From: an uncultured Oscillibacter sp.
GTDB lineage: Bacteria; Bacillota; Clostridia; Oscillospirales; Oscillospiraceae
Direction of reading: 5' to 3'
DNA: 64,000 nt
NCBI GenBank assembly: GCA_947365245.1
Contig: CANAWG010000009.1
Location: 54,416 to 118,415, forward strand
Positions 9,304 through 18,092 of the stretch are shown in pieces (within the stretch, counting starts at the first letter, position 1; the number at the start of each line of letters is the position of its first letter). The position numbers and the translations under genes are program-made. The notes under the pieces were generated by a model, which ran no database searches, had not been told where the DNA came from, and saw nothing but the letters and a program-made list of their open reading frames with translations.

Positions 9304-10177
9304 CGTCAGATCCTCCGTCTTTCCTGCCCCGCAGAAGACGCAGCAGGTTGAACCGCTGCTTCCCGTCCTCGGCGTCCTCCTGGGGCAGCAGCTCGTTGCG
9401 CAGCAGATTTTCCAGCGTCTCCGGCTTCAGGTGCCGCTTGAGCATCCCCCCGATGGTCACGGAGATGGAGCCTGTCTCCTCCGAGACGATGACCACCACC
9501 GCGTCGGAGTTCTCGCTCATGCCGATGCCGGCCCGGTGGCGCATCCCCAGGTCCCGGCTCAGGTTCATATTCTTGCTCAGGGGCAGCATACACCCGGCGC
9601 CCAGGATCCGCCCGTGGCGGACGATCACCGCGCCGTCGTGCATGGGGGCCTTCACGAAGAAGATGTTCTTCAAAAGCTCGCTGGAGACCGACGCGTCCAG
9701 CACGGTGCCGCTGCGCACCAGGTCGTCCAGCATCATCTCCCGCTCGAAGACAATCAGGGCGCCCGTGCGGCTCTGGGACATCTCCGTACAGGCCAGTACC
9801 GTCTGGCCGATGGCCTGTTCCATCACGTTCCCCGCCTCGCTGTGGCTGAAAAACGCGATGATGCGGCGGCTGCCCATCTGCTCCAGGATCCGGCGGATCT
9901 CCGGCTGAAACAGAATGATCAGAGCCAGAACGCCCCACTCCATCAGTTTACTCAAAATGTAATAGATCCCGTTGAGCTGGAACACATAGGATAAAGCCAG
10001 CACGGCGAAGAACACCAGCAGTCCCTTCAAAAGGCTTGCGGCCTTGGTGCTGCGAACCAGCGTCAGCAGCTTATAGAGCAAAAATGCTATGATGAGAACA
10101 TCCAGCACATCGGTGATCTGCAGCGTCAGCAGATACCTGCCGGCAAACGCCGGGATCTGTGAGAGCTTCAGTTCCAT
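9293..10177 (-). CDS. cdaA: Diadenylate cyclase CdaA
   Basis: Makes the second messenger c-di-AMP from two ATP; this controls potassium and osmolyte uptake and wall homeostasis. Three N-terminal membrane helices (about 22-40, 47-66, 78-92) precede the DAC domain, with catalytic DGA at 181-183 and RHR at 213-215 (GMRHRAG). Length 294 is normal for CdaA. It is the first gene after a strong promoter and heads the long operon that runs to fmt. glmM, often downstream of cdaR, is not here; the RseC-like gene follows instead. Confidence 0.96.
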   Translation of the reverse strand: MELKLSQIPAFAGRYLLTLQITDVLDVLIIAFLLYKLLTLVRSTKAASLLKGLLVFFAVLALSYVFQLNGIYYILSKLMEWGVLALIILFQPEIRRILEQMGSRRIIAFFSHSEAGNVMEQAIGQTVLACTEMSQSRTGALIVFEREMMLDDLVRSGTVLDASVSSELLKNIFFVKAPMHDGAVIVRHGRILGAGCMLPLSKNMNLSRDLGMRHRAGIGMSENSDAVVVIVSEETGSISVTIGGMLKRHLKPETLENLLRNELLPQEDAEDGKQRFNLLRLLRGRKDGGSDDGE

Positions 10178-10215
10178 AGTTGGGTCATCATCCCTTTCAG
10201 GCCATGAATACTCTG

Positions 10216-10244
10216 ATTATATAAAATATACCGGTAGATTGCAA
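10216..10244 (-). promoter_or_regulatory. Sigma-A promoter of the cdaA operon
   Basis: On the minus strand TTGCAA (10239-10244) and TATAAT (10216-10221) are separated by 17 bp. It lies about 40 bp before the cdaA start codon. This is the only strong promoter I see before yicC, so transcription of the cdaA to fmt run probably begins here. Confidence 0.85.
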
Positions 10245-10327
10245 GGCAAACCGGGGAAAAATTCACGGACTGTTCAGAAAAATCCGGCGTTTTCGGAGAA
10301 AATCCTCTCAGGAAAGGATTGGAAAAT

Positions 10328-10351
10328 AAAAACCGCCCTTCGGCGGTTTTT
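10328..10351 (-). terminator. Terminator after the cysteine desulfurase-like gene
   Basis: Compact GC hairpin (AACCGCC-cttc-GGCGGTT type) flanked by A- and T-runs on both sides, so it can work in both directions. It lies 25 bp after the stop of the 10376-11500 gene. Confidence 0.85.
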
Positions 10352-10375
10352 ATCCCGGGAAATTTTTCCCCGTAT

Positions 10376-11500
10376 TCAGGAGAGGATCTCCCCCACGGCG
10401 GACACCAGGCACTCCACCTCCTCCGGCGTGTTGAAATCGGAGAAGCTGAGGCGGACGGTGCCCCCCGCCAGCGTCCCGGCGGAGCGGTGGGCCAGGGGCG
10501 CGCAGTGGAGTCCCGCCCGCACGGCGATGTCCCGCTCCCCCAGGGCCTGCCCCAGGGCCTCCACCTCCCGGCCCTCCGCCGTAAAGGACAGCACGCCCGT
10601 CTGAGCGTGGAGGTCCGGCCGGGCGTACACCGTCACACCGGGCAGACCCCGCAGCTCCTCCGCCGCCATCTGGGCCAGCTGGCGCTCCCGCCGGCAGATC
10701 TCCTCCACCCCCCGCCGACGGACATACCGGACCCCCGCCAGCAGCCCGGCGATGCCGGGCATATTGTGGGTGCCCGCCTCCAGCCGGTCCGGCAGAAACT
10801 CCGGCATCTCCTGCTGAATCGAGAGGCTCCCGGTACCGCCCTCTAAGAGCGTATGGGGCGTGATTCCCTCTCCGCACAGCAGCACGCCGGTGCCCTGGGG
10901 ACCGTAGAGGCCCTTGTGTCCCGGCATGGCGGCGAAGGCCGCCCCCAGCTCCGTCAGGTCCAGCGGCAGCACGCCGGCGGCCTGGGAGTCGTCGATGATC
11001 AGCGGCACGCCGCGGGCACGGCAGAGAGCCGCCACGGCCTCCACAGGCTGAATCAATCCAAAGACATTGGAGACGTGGGTGCAGATTACCGCGTCCACGC
11101 TCCCGTCCACCAGAGCGGCAAAGGACTCCAAGGCCGCCTCCGGCTGAAACAGCGGCGCCTCCGCAATCCGCACATCCGCCCCCAGGGCCGCCAGGGGGCG
11201 GGTGACGGCGTTGTGCTCGTATCCGGAAATCACAGCCCGCCCGCCGGGGGGCACCAGCGTCTTGATGGCGATGTTCAGCGCGTGGGTGGCGTTCAGGGTG
11301 AACACCACCTGCTCCGGATTTTTCAAACCGTACAGCTCCGCCAGCTCGCTGCGGCAGTCAAAGGCGGCGTCCGCGGCCGCCAGAGCGGCGGGATAGCCTC
11401 CCCGCCCCGGGGAGCTCATGGTGCGCAGCGCCTCCACCATGGCCGCCTCCACGGCGGGGGGCTTTTGAAAGGTGGTGGCGGCGCTGTCGAGATAGATCAT
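10376..11500 (-). CDS. Cysteine desulfurase-like class V aminotransferase
   Basis: PLP enzyme of the cysteine desulfurase family that is typically paired with DUF3343. In the 374 residues, the PLP lysine is K196 in GHKGLYG, D170 and H143 would contact the cofactor, and C333 in RAGLHCAPLAHR is the predicted sulfur-accepting cysteine. The start is ATG 11500, which opens with MIYLDSAATT and overlaps the DUF3343 stop (ATGA). The family donates persulfide sulfur, or handles selenium; the substrate here is not known. It is not linked to isc/suf scaffold genes, which argues for a dedicated sulfur or selenium route. Confidence 0.88.
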   Translation of the reverse strand: MIYLDSAATTFQKPPAVEAAMVEALRTMSSPGRGGYPAALAAADAAFDCRSELAELYGLKNPEQVVFTLNATHALNIAIKTLVPPGGRAVISGYEHNAVTRPLAALGADVRIAEAPLFQPEAALESFAALVDGSVDAVICTHVSNVFGLIQPVEAVAALCRARGVPLIIDDSQAAGVLPLDLTELGAAFAAMPGHKGLYGPQGTGVLLCGEGITPHTLLEGGTGSLSIQQEMPEFLPDRLEAGTHNMPGIAGLLAGVRYVRRRGVEEICRRERQLAQMAAEELRGLPGVTVYARPDLHAQTGVLSFTAEGREVEALGQALGERDIAVRAGLHCAPLAHRSAGTLAGGTVRLSFSDFNTPEEVECLVSAVGEILS

Positions 11501-11754
11501 CTCCCCACCTCCCGGTACAGTCCTCGTTGGTACAAAAATATCTGAACAGGGTCCAGCGATTCCCTGTGAAGGGCAGTCAAGGCGGCGGTCAGGTCGCTGA
11601 CCGCCACGCGCACGGCGTAGGCGCAGCCCAGCTCCGTCAAATCCCGGGGGGCGCGGAAAATCTGGCAGCGGACGCCCGCCCGTGCCAGCGCCCGCTGCAT
11701 CCGCTGCGCGTAGGTGACAGACCGTGCGATAATCAGATAGTGATCCACAGGCAC
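11497..11754 (-). CDS. DUF3343 putative Se/S carrier protein
   Basis: An 85-residue DUF3343 protein, a family suspected to carry sulfur or selenium because it sits beside cysteine desulfurase-like and YedF/SirA-like genes. It begins MPVDHYLIIARSVTYAQRM, the usual family opening for a ferredoxin-like small fold. Cys29 and Cys44 are the only cysteines (in VRCQIF and LGCAYAV). It overlaps the desulfurase-like gene by 4 nt, strongly implying that the two products work together. Confidence 0.8.
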   Translation of the reverse strand: MPVDHYLIIARSVTYAQRMQRALARAGVRCQIFRAPRDLTELGCAYAVRVAVSDLTAALTALHRESLDPVQIFLYQRGLYREVGR

Positions 11755-11801
11755 TCCTCCTCTCTACCCATTCTATGGACGGCAGGGAGAAAGGTGCGCT
11801 G

Positions 11802-11841
11802 AAAAAAGAGCTCCGCCGGTTCTCCGGCGGAGCTCCTTTTT
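11802..11841 (-). terminator. Strong terminator after ispF
   Basis: Twelve-bp GC stem GAGCTCCGCCGG (11808-11819) with CCGGCGGAGCTC (11824-11835), a 4-nt loop, and A/T tracts on both flanks. It ends the carD-ispD-ispF transcription unit. Confidence 0.9.
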
Positions 11842-11876
11842 CCATAGTTTATAATCCTTGTACACCGGGCCAACCC

Positions 11877-12362
11877 TCAGCCCACGCGCTCCAAAAGCGC
11901 CGCGGCGTGGGCCGCCATGCCGGAGCCGTCCCCGGTGAAGCCCAGCCCCTCCTCCGTGGTGGCCTTGACGTTGACCTGTTCCGGTTCGATCCCCAGCGCC
12001 GCGGCGATGTTCTCCGCCATCCGCTCTTTATAGGGGGCAATCTTCGGCGCCTGGGCCAGAAGCGCGGCGTCGATGTTCACCACGGCGAAGCCCCGCTCCG
12101 CCAAAAGCCGCCCCACCTCTTCCAGGAGTTTCAGGCTGGAGATCCCGGCGTAGGCCGGGTCCGTATCCGGGAACAGCTTCCCGATGTCCCCCAGGCGGGA
12201 GGCCCCCGCCAGGGCGTCCATGACGGCGTGGACCAGCACGTCGGCGTCGGAGTGACCCAGGAGCCCGCGGTCCCAGGGGATCTCCACGCCGCCTAAGATC
12301 AGCTTCCGTCCCTCCTCCAGCCGGTGGACGTCATACCCGTGTCCGATGCGGAGATTTGTCAT
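11877..12362 (-). CDS. ispF: 2-C-methyl-D-erythritol 2,4-cyclodiphosphate synthase
   Basis: Fifth step of the MEP isoprenoid pathway: cyclises CDP-ME 2-phosphate and releases CMP. The 161 residues open with [10 protein letters not shown] (metal ligands Asp and His of DVH), then [15 protein letters not shown], and end with [16 protein letters not shown]. Length is standard. It overlaps ispD by 4 nt, so the pair is co-translated. ispH, the last enzyme of the pathway, is encoded 3 kb away as a fusion. Confidence 0.97.
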   Translation of the reverse strand: MTNLRIGHGYDVHRLEEGRKLILGGVEIPWDRGLLGHSDADVLVHAVMDALAGASRLGDIGKLFPDTDPAYAGISSLKLLEEVGRLLAERGFAVVNIDAALLAQAPKIAPYKERMAENIAAALGIEPEQVNVKATTEEGLGFTGDGSGMAAHAAALLERVG

Positions 12363-13090
12363 TGCCCCGCCTCCCGGGCCCGCAAAATGGCCTCCGCCAG
12401 AATCAGATCCATAGGCGTGGTGATCTTCAGGTTCTCCTCCTCACCCTCCACCAAAAACGCCACTTTCCCCAGCCGCTCCACGGCGGAGCAGTCGTCGGTG
12501 ACGGGCGCGCCGCTCTCCAGCGCCGACTGGAGGGCCGCTTTCAGGAGGCTGGCCTCAAACACCTGGGGGGTCTGGACGGCCCGCAGGGTCTCCCGCTCCA
12601 GCGTACGCTCCACGGCGCCGTCGGCCCGGACGGTCTTGACGGTGTCCTTCACCGCCACGGCGGGCGCCGCGGCGCCGCAGCGGGCGGCGGCGCTGACCAC
12701 GCGGCCGATGAGCTCCGGCGTCACCAGAGGGCGCGCCCCGTCCTGCACCGCCAGCAGCGCGGAATCCGGCGAGGCCTCCAGCGCCGCCAGCAGTACGGAG
12801 TGGACCCGGCTCTCGCCGCCCCGGACCACCTTGGTACACTTGGTGATGTCGTATGTACGGCACATACGGGAGATTTCCACCAGGTCCTCTTCCCGGGCCG
12901 CCACCACGATCTCGTCGATCTCCTCCGCCAGCTGGAAAGAGACCAGCGTCCGGGCCAGCACCGGCACGCCCTCCAGGGGCTCCAGCACCTTGTTCACGCC
13001 CTCCATGCGGCTGGAAGCGCCCGCGGCAGCCACCAGAGCGGTACAGCGCGGGCGGTTTGCCTCTTTAACCTTGCGCAGAAAAGAAAACAT
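12359..13090 (-). CDS. ispD: MEP cytidylyltransferase
   Basis: Third step of the MEP pathway: couples CTP to methylerythritol phosphate. The nucleotide-binding loop reads [17 protein letters not shown], followed by the helix region ARTLVSFQ and VQDGARPLV, all diagnostic. I chose ATG 13090 because GGAGG lies 5 nt ahead; a GTG four codons further upstream is also in frame but has no such site. That gives 243 residues. The N-terminal [15 protein letters not shown] extension is slightly longer than in E. coli. Confidence 0.95.
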   Translation of the reverse strand: MFSFLRKVKEANRPRCTALVAAAGASSRMEGVNKVLEPLEGVPVLARTLVSFQLAEEIDEIVVAAREEDLVEISRMCRTYDITKCTKVVRGGESRVHSVLLAALEASPDSALLAVQDGARPLVTPELIGRVVSAAARCGAAAPAVAVKDTVKTVRADGAVERTLERETLRAVQTPQVFEASLLKAALQSALESGAPVTDDCSAVERLGKVAFLVEGEEENLKITTPMDLILAEAILRAREAGQ

Positions 13091-13147
13091 ATCGGCCTCC
13101 ACGCGCCTCTCCGGCGCTTATGCAAAAACTAAACCCGGGACCGCCGT

Positions 13148-13639
13148 TCAAACGGCGGCCCCCTGGGTCATCGCACAGTTAATCCGGCTCTCCACCGCCT
13201 CGTAGTCCGTCTGCTCCGTCAGGACGATCTCGGAGATCAAGATCCGCTTGGCCGTCTGGAGCATCTTGCGCTCTCCAGTGGAGAGTCCCCGCCGGGCATC
13301 CCGGATCATCAGTCCCTTGACCACCCGGGCCACCTCCCGCAGGTCCCCGCTCTTCAAACGCTGCAAGTTCTCCTGATACCGCTTGTTCCAATTGGCGCTG
13401 CTCTCCACCTCCAGAGAGGCCATTCCCGCGATCAGCGCCTCCGCCTCCTCCGGTGTGATGATGGCCCGCAGGCCCACGGACGCACTGTTGGCCACCGGGA
13501 TCTTCAGCAGCAGCCCCCCGACGGGCATCTTGAATACGTAGTACTCCTCCGTTTTTCCCGCGACTTTCTCCTGGACAATGGCGTCGATGACCCCGGCCCC
13601 GTGCATCGGGTGCGCAACGAGATCCCCAATCCTGAACAT
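13148..13639 (-). CDS. CarD/CdnL family transcription factor
   Basis: RNA-polymerase-binding regulator. The 163 residues begin MFRIGDLVAHPMHGAGVI, the CarD-like Tudor domain that contacts the beta lobe, with EYYVFKMPVGGLLLKIPV, and then a helical DNA-binding C-terminal domain (about 70-160) with ESSANWNKRYQENL. The family stabilises open complexes at rRNA and other promoters. It has its own strong promoter and is followed by ispD after about 58 bp. The same carD-ispD-ispF order is common in Firmicutes. Confidence 0.92.
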   Translation of the reverse strand: MFRIGDLVAHPMHGAGVIDAIVQEKVAGKTEEYYVFKMPVGGLLLKIPVANSASVGLRAIITPEEAEALIAGMASLEVESSANWNKRYQENLQRLKSGDLREVARVVKGLMIRDARRGLSTGERKMLQTAKRILISEIVLTEQTDYEAVESRINCAMTQGAAV

Positions 13640-13739
13640 GGCAAGCCCCTCCCCTTTTTCATCGGTTCATTGTGGTGCCCGGTATCCGCTGATATATGAT
13701 TGACTGTATTTTACTATATTTTTCCTATGTAATATCTTT

Positions 13740-13768
13740 ATTATATCCTCTTTTCTCCATTTTTACAA
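13740..13768 (-). promoter_or_regulatory. Promoter of carD-ispD-ispF
   Basis: Minus strand TTGTAA (13763-13768) and TATAAT (13740-13745), spacing 17 bp, within a strikingly AT-rich 100-bp stretch. It gives a leader of about 95 nt before carD. Confidence 0.8.
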
Positions 13769-13811
13769 GCACTTTTTTTGAAAAATTGCAGATATTTTCC
13801 GGGAATACTGC

Positions 13812-13848
13812 AAAAAATGGCGGACAGCGCAGGGCTGTCCGCCATTTT
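13812..13848 (-). terminator. Terminator after the CoA-transferase gene
   Basis: Fifteen-bp stem (13814-13828 with 13834-13848, core TGGCGGACAGC) and a 5-nt loop, with a U-run in the minus-strand transcript. It begins 12 bp after the stop codon. Confidence 0.9.
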
Positions 13849-13859
13849 CAGATGCCTGT

Positions 13860-15206
13860 TTACCGCTTATTGGAGCGGCGCCATATATGCATCTTCTCCG
13901 CCTCGGCGATGAGCTCCTCCCGGAACTGGGGATGGGCGATGCCGATGATGCCCTCGGCCCGCTCCCAGGTGGACTTGCCCTTGACGTTGAACTTGCCGTA
14001 CTCCGTCACTAGGTAGTGGAGGTTCGCCCGGGTGGCGGTGACGATGGACCCCTCCAGCAGCGTGGGCCGGATGCGGGACTTCAGCTGGCCGGTCTTCTTG
14101 TCCGTGTAGGACGAGGAGCAGCAGATAAAGCTCTTGCCGCCCTTGGCCAGATACGCACCCATGACAAAGTCCTGCTGGCCGCCGGCGCCGGAGATGTGGC
14201 GGGTGCCGGAGGACTCGGAGGACACCTGTCCGAAGAGGTCGATATCCACCGCGCCGTTGATGGACATGAAGTTCTCGATCTGAGAGACCCGGGCGATGTC
14301 GTTGACGTAGCTGACGGGAGCGATCATACACTCGGGGTTGTTGTCCAGGAAGTCGTAGAGCTTCTGGCCGCCGGCGGCGAAAGCGTAGGTCTGGCGGCCC
14401 TTGTCAAAGGGCTTGCGCATACCGGTGATGCGCCCCGCCTCGGACATATCCACAAAGGCGTCCACATACATCTCTGTGTGGATGCCCAAGTCCTTCAAGT
14501 CGGACTCGGCCACCATCTTGCCGATGGCGTTGGGCATGGAGCCGATCCCCAGCTGGAGGCAGGCGCCGTTGGGAATCTCCGGCACCACCAGGCGGGCCAC
14601 CGCCAGATCCACCTCGGAGGGCTCTCCGCCGCCGCCCAGGATGTCCATGGGGGGATTCTTCCCCTCCACGATCATATCCACATCGCTGATATGTACGCAG
14701 TTGTCGTAGCCGCCCAGGCACACGGGCATGTTCTGATTGACCTCCACGATAATGGTCTTGGCACACTCGCAGACCGCTTTCAGGTGGTCGCCGGCGGGGC
14801 CGAAGTTGAACCAGCCCTTCTGGTCCATGGGCGCCACCTGGAACATGGCCACGTCCAGCGTCTTAATGATGTTGGCGTAAAAGCCGGGCAGCTCGGAGTA
14901 GCGCATGGGGATGTAGTAGGAAAATCCCTGGTCCACGGCCTTGCGCTCAATGCCGCCCATGTGCCAGGAGTTCCAGGTGAAATGGCCGGCGGCGTCTGGC
15001 ACATCGAAAATCGCCGGCTTGTGGGTGAGGATGCCGCCCCGGATCTTCACGTCCGTCAGCTCCCCCATCCGCCGGGCCAGCGCCTCGTCCAGCGCCACGG
15101 GAGAGCAGATGCTCCAGCCGTAATCCAGCCAGTCCCCGGACTTGACCACTTTGACCGCCTCGCCGGCAGTTGTCAGCTTCTGCTGATACTCGTCCTGATA
15201 GCTCAT
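13860..15206 (-). CDS. Acetyl-CoA hydrolase/transferase family CoA-transferase (butyryl-CoA:acetate or 4-hydroxybutyrate type)
   Basis: Transfers CoA between acyl groups by a glutamyl-CoA intermediate; in gut clostridia this family makes butyrate or uses 4-hydroxybutyrate. The start is ATG 15206 behind AGGAGG, giving 448 residues. The catalytic glutamate is predicted as E245 in [10 protein letters not shown], and the glycine-rich [15 protein letters not shown] segment is conserved. The gene is monocistronic, with its own promoter and terminator. The exact substrate cannot be read from the sequence: butyryl-CoA:acetate and 4-hydroxybutyrate enzymes are close relatives. Confidence 0.88.
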   Translation of the reverse strand: MSYQDEYQQKLTTAGEAVKVVKSGDWLDYGWSICSPVALDEALARRMGELTDVKIRGGILTHKPAIFDVPDAAGHFTWNSWHMGGIERKAVDQGFSYYIPMRYSELPGFYANIIKTLDVAMFQVAPMDQKGWFNFGPAGDHLKAVCECAKTIIVEVNQNMPVCLGGYDNCVHISDVDMIVEGKNPPMDILGGGGEPSEVDLAVARLVVPEIPNGACLQLGIGSMPNAIGKMVAESDLKDLGIHTEMYVDAFVDMSEAGRITGMRKPFDKGRQTYAFAAGGQKLYDFLDNNPECMIAPVSYVNDIARVSQIENFMSINGAVDIDLFGQVSSESSGTRHISGAGGQQDFVMGAYLAKGGKSFICCSSSYTDKKTGQLKSRIRPTLLEGSIVTATRANLHYLVTEYGKFNVKGKSTWERAEGIIGIAHPQFREELIAEAEKMHIWRRSNKR

Positions 15207-15385
15207 GGTTGTTCCTCCTGTATTCCTGTTTCTGCCTCCGGCGGACGGAGACTTAAGCAAGCGGACAGAAACCCGCCCCGGCGCCGCCCTCCCTTTCAAA
15301 TCAAGCGGAGAGCCATCCCCCCATTGCGGCCCCGGCCTCCCGTCATAAGGGCCCGCCGGGATTGTCACACTTTTCACAAGACGGC

Positions 15386-15414
15386 ATTATACCATACCGA
15401 TCTCCCAATTGCAA
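15386..15414 (-). promoter_or_regulatory. Promoter of the CoA-transferase gene
   Basis: Minus strand TTGCAA (15409-15414), 17-bp spacer, TATAAT (15386-15391). It lies about 180 bp before the start codon, so the mRNA has a long GC-rich leader. Confidence 0.85.
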
Positions 15415-15445
15415 CGAAAACGTCAAAAAAATCACAAATTTTTTC

Positions 15446-15475
15446 AAAAAGGAGGCAGGCCCCTCGGCCTGCCTC
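15446..15475 (-). terminator. Terminator after ispH-rpsA
   Basis: Ten-bp stem GAGGCAGGCC (15452-15461) with GGCCTGCCTC (15466-15475), 4-nt loop, followed by CTTTTTG in the transcript. Confidence 0.9.
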
Positions 15476-15489
15476 TTTGAATGCGGGTC

Positions 15490-17460
15490 TTATTCCTCGA
15501 TCTCCTCGACCTCGCCGGCTTCCTCCTCTTCCGCGGCGGGGGCCAGCAGAGCGCGGATGGACAGGGAGATCTTCTGCTTCTCCTCGTCGATGGCGGTGAT
15601 CTTCACATCCACCATCTGATTTTCAGACAGCACGTCCTCCGGCTTGTCGATGCGGCGGTCGGCGATCTGGGAGATGTGGATCAGGCCGTCCACGCCGGGA
15701 ACCACCTCGGCAAAGGCGCCGAACGTCATCAGCTTGACAATGCGGACGGTGGCCACGTCGCCCACGGCGTACTTGTCCATAAACACCTGCCAGGGATTGA
15801 CGTTGTGGTCCTTGACGCCCAGGGAGATCTTCCGCTTCTCCGGATCAAAGGAGATGACGTACACCTCCATGGGGTCGCCCACCTTGCACACCTCGGCGGG
15901 GGTCTTGATACGGCTCCAGCTCAGCTCGGAGATATGTACCATACCGTCCACGCCGCCGATGTCCACGAACACGCCGTAGCTGGTCATGGACTTCACTACG
16001 CCGGAGTAGCGCTTGCCCACCTCGATGTTGGCCCAGACCTCCTCCTGCGCGGCCCTGCGGGCCTCGTCGGTGACGGCGCGGATGGAGCCCACCACGCGGC
16101 GGCGGGCACGGTTGACCTCGGTGATGCGCAGCTGCACCTTCTGCTTGACCATGGCGCTCAGATCCGCGCCGCGGGGCTGGCCGCTCTGGGAGGCGGGGAC
16201 GAACACCCGCACGCCCTTGACGGACACCACGATGCCGCCCTTGTTCTCCTCGGTGACAGTGCCCTCCAGCACGGTCTTCTCCTCCACGGCGGTCTCGATG
16301 TTCTCCCACACCTTGACGGCGTCCAGGCGCTTCTTGGAGAGCTCGGCGTAGCCCTCCACGTCGTTGACGCGGACGATGTAGGTCTCGATCTCGTCGCCCA
16401 CTTTCACAATGTCCTCGGGCTTGGCGTTGGGGTCGTCGCTCAGCTCACTGAATTTGATGTAGGCGGCCTGCTTGGCGCCCACATCCACCTGCACCTCGGT
16501 CGGCGTGATGGCCGTGACGATGCCGGTTACCTTCTCTCCTGTATTTAAAGTTTTGAAAGACTGATTCAGTAATTCCTCGAAGGACTCCTCCGTACCCTCG
16601 GCCGCCTTGATTTCTTCGCTCATCGTTGCATATACCTCCTTAATAATGCCCGCTGGCGTGGAGGCTCCGGCCGTAAGGCCCGCAACAGTACAACCATCGA
16701 AAAAATCCGGCGAGAGCTCGTCCGCCCCCTCGATCTGGAGGACACGGGCACATCTCTCTTTGCAAATTTCTGTCAAATGTTTGGTGTTGGCGCTCTTACG
16801 GTCTCCCACCACGACCATCACGTCCGCCCGGGCGGCGATTTCCACCGCCTCGGACTGGCGCTTGTGCGTAGCATTGCATATTGTATCAAATATTTTCGCG
16901 TTTGTACACTCTTTTTTTAGGATTTTCCAAGAAGTTTCAAAAAGTTCACGAATACAGGTGGTCTGCGCCACCACCGTCAGGGGAATCTCCCGGTTCTCCG
17001 GAGCGCTGTCCAGCCATCGGCGGACAGCCTCCGGCCCATCGAATACCAGAGGGTCAAGGCACCAGCTGGCCACGCCCGCCACCTCTGGGTGGCCGGGGTC
17101 GCCGATGATCACCGCCCGGCGGCCCTCCTCTCCGGCCTGGGCCGCCAGGTGCTGGATGCGCACCACATTGGGGCATGTGGCGTTGACGCAGCGCACCCCT
17201 CTGGCCTCCAGATCGTCCAGCACGGACTTCCGCTCCCCATGGGAGCGGATTACCACCGTGTCCCCGGGCCCCAGTGCCGACGGGTCCGCCGTCTTTCGGA
17301 CCCCTTTGCGGGCCAAATTCTCCACCACATGGGCGTTGTGGATCAGATCCCCCAGCATCCAGCAGCCGCCGCTCTCCGCGGCAGTGCGCTCCGCCAGCTC
17401 CACGGCCCGGCGCACCCCGTAGCAGAACCCGGCGCTCCGGGCAAGCAGCAGCTCTTTCAC
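15490..17460 (-). CDS. ispH: IspH (HMBPP reductase) fused to ribosomal protein S1-like domains
   Basis: One 656-residue protein with two activities. Residues 1-280 are IspH, the 4Fe-4S enzyme that makes IPP and DMAPP; cluster cysteines are C13 (GFCYG), C96 (NATCP) and C195 (TICNAT). Residues 290-630 hold four S1/OB RNA-binding repeats, such as GVVKSMTSYGVFVDIGGVDG and its fellow repeats, and the tail is acidic. The fusion occurs in several clostridia. The frame is continuous with no internal stop. It follows plsC with an ATGA overlap. Whether the S1 part binds ribosomes as RpsA does is inferred. Confidence 0.95.
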   Translation of the reverse strand: MKELLLARSAGFCYGVRRAVELAERTAAESGGCWMLGDLIHNAHVVENLARKGVRKTADPSALGPGDTVVIRSHGERKSVLDDLEARGVRCVNATCPNVVRIQHLAAQAGEEGRRAVIIGDPGHPEVAGVASWCLDPLVFDGPEAVRRWLDSAPENREIPLTVVAQTTCIRELFETSWKILKKECTNAKIFDTICNATHKRQSEAVEIAARADVMVVVGDRKSANTKHLTEICKERCARVLQIEGADELSPDFFDGCTVAGLTAGASTPAGIIKEVYATMSEEIKAAEGTEESFEELLNQSFKTLNTGEKVTGIVTAITPTEVQVDVGAKQAAYIKFSELSDDPNAKPEDIVKVGDEIETYIVRVNDVEGYAELSKKRLDAVKVWENIETAVEEKTVLEGTVTEENKGGIVVSVKGVRVFVPASQSGQPRGADLSAMVKQKVQLRITEVNRARRRVVGSIRAVTDEARRAAQEEVWANIEVGKRYSGVVKSMTSYGVFVDIGGVDGMVHISELSWSRIKTPAEVCKVGDPMEVYVISFDPEKRKISLGVKDHNVNPWQVFMDKYAVGDVATVRIVKLMTFGAFAEVVPGVDGLIHISQIADRRIDKPEDVLSENQMVDVKITAIDEEKQKISLSIRALLAPAAEEEEAGEVEEIEE

Positions 17461-18092
17461 AGCGGCGTCCCCCCCACGGCCTGGCCGCCCAGGGCGTAAG
17501 CCGCCGCCAGAACGCCGTCTGCGATTTTCTGCATCTCCTCCGCCGTGCCCCGCCGTCCGGTGTAGTGGGGCTCATAGGGCTCGCCGAAGATGATGCGGGT
17601 GCGGCGAAAAGGCCGCTTCTCCCCGTCCACAAAGACGGGCACCAGCGCCGCGCCGGTGCGCACGCCGATCATGGCCACGCCGCCCTTGGCGTGGGCCGGC
17701 AGGCCGTCGATATATCCCACGCCGTCCCGCACCACCGTGCCCTCCGGGAAGATCAGCAGGTTGTCCCCGGCTTTCAGCGCCTGAATGGCCGTCTTCACCG
17801 CGTGGACGTCCGAGTCCCCCCGGCTCACAGGAAAAGCCCCCAGCTTCCGGAGCAGCCAGCCAAAGGGCCGGAAGCGGAACAGCTCCTCCTTGGCCATGAC
17901 GTGGAGCCGGTAGTTCACCGGCAGCCGCAGCGCCACCAGCACCGGGTCCCAGTTGCTGGAGTGGTTGGGACACAGCAGCGCGCCGCCCTTGGGCAGACGC
18001 TCCAGTCCCTCCACCGTGGTGGGGTGGAGGATATGCACCACCAGTCCCACCAGGTAGTAGGCGATTACATATAGGAAGCTAATGGGTCTCAT
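17457..18092 (-). CDS. plsC: 1-acyl-sn-glycerol-3-phosphate acyltransferase
   Basis: Second acylation in phosphatidic acid synthesis, at the membrane. One N-terminal membrane helix (about 4-22), the catalytic NHSSNWD (HX4D, His44 and Asp49) and the substrate loop FPEG at 115-118 are visible in 211 residues. It overlaps cmk and ispH-rpsA by 4 nt each. The order cmk-plsC-ispH is conserved in Clostridia. Confidence 0.94.
   Translation of the reverse strand: MRPISFLYVIAYYLVGLVVHILHPTTVEGLERLPKGGALLCPNHSSNWDPVLVALRLPVNYRLHVMAKEELFRFRPFGWLLRKLGAFPVSRGDSDVHAVKTAIQALKAGDNLLIFPEGTVVRDGVGYIDGLPAHAKGGVAMIGVRTGAALVPVFVDGEKRPFRRTRIIFGEPYEPHYTGRRGTAEEMQKIADGVLAAAYALGGQAVGGTPL

Noticed and set aside
14016..15599. 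Plus-strand 527-codon frame opposite the CoA-transferase gene
   Set aside because: The minus-strand gene is a clear family member; the antisense frame has no motif.
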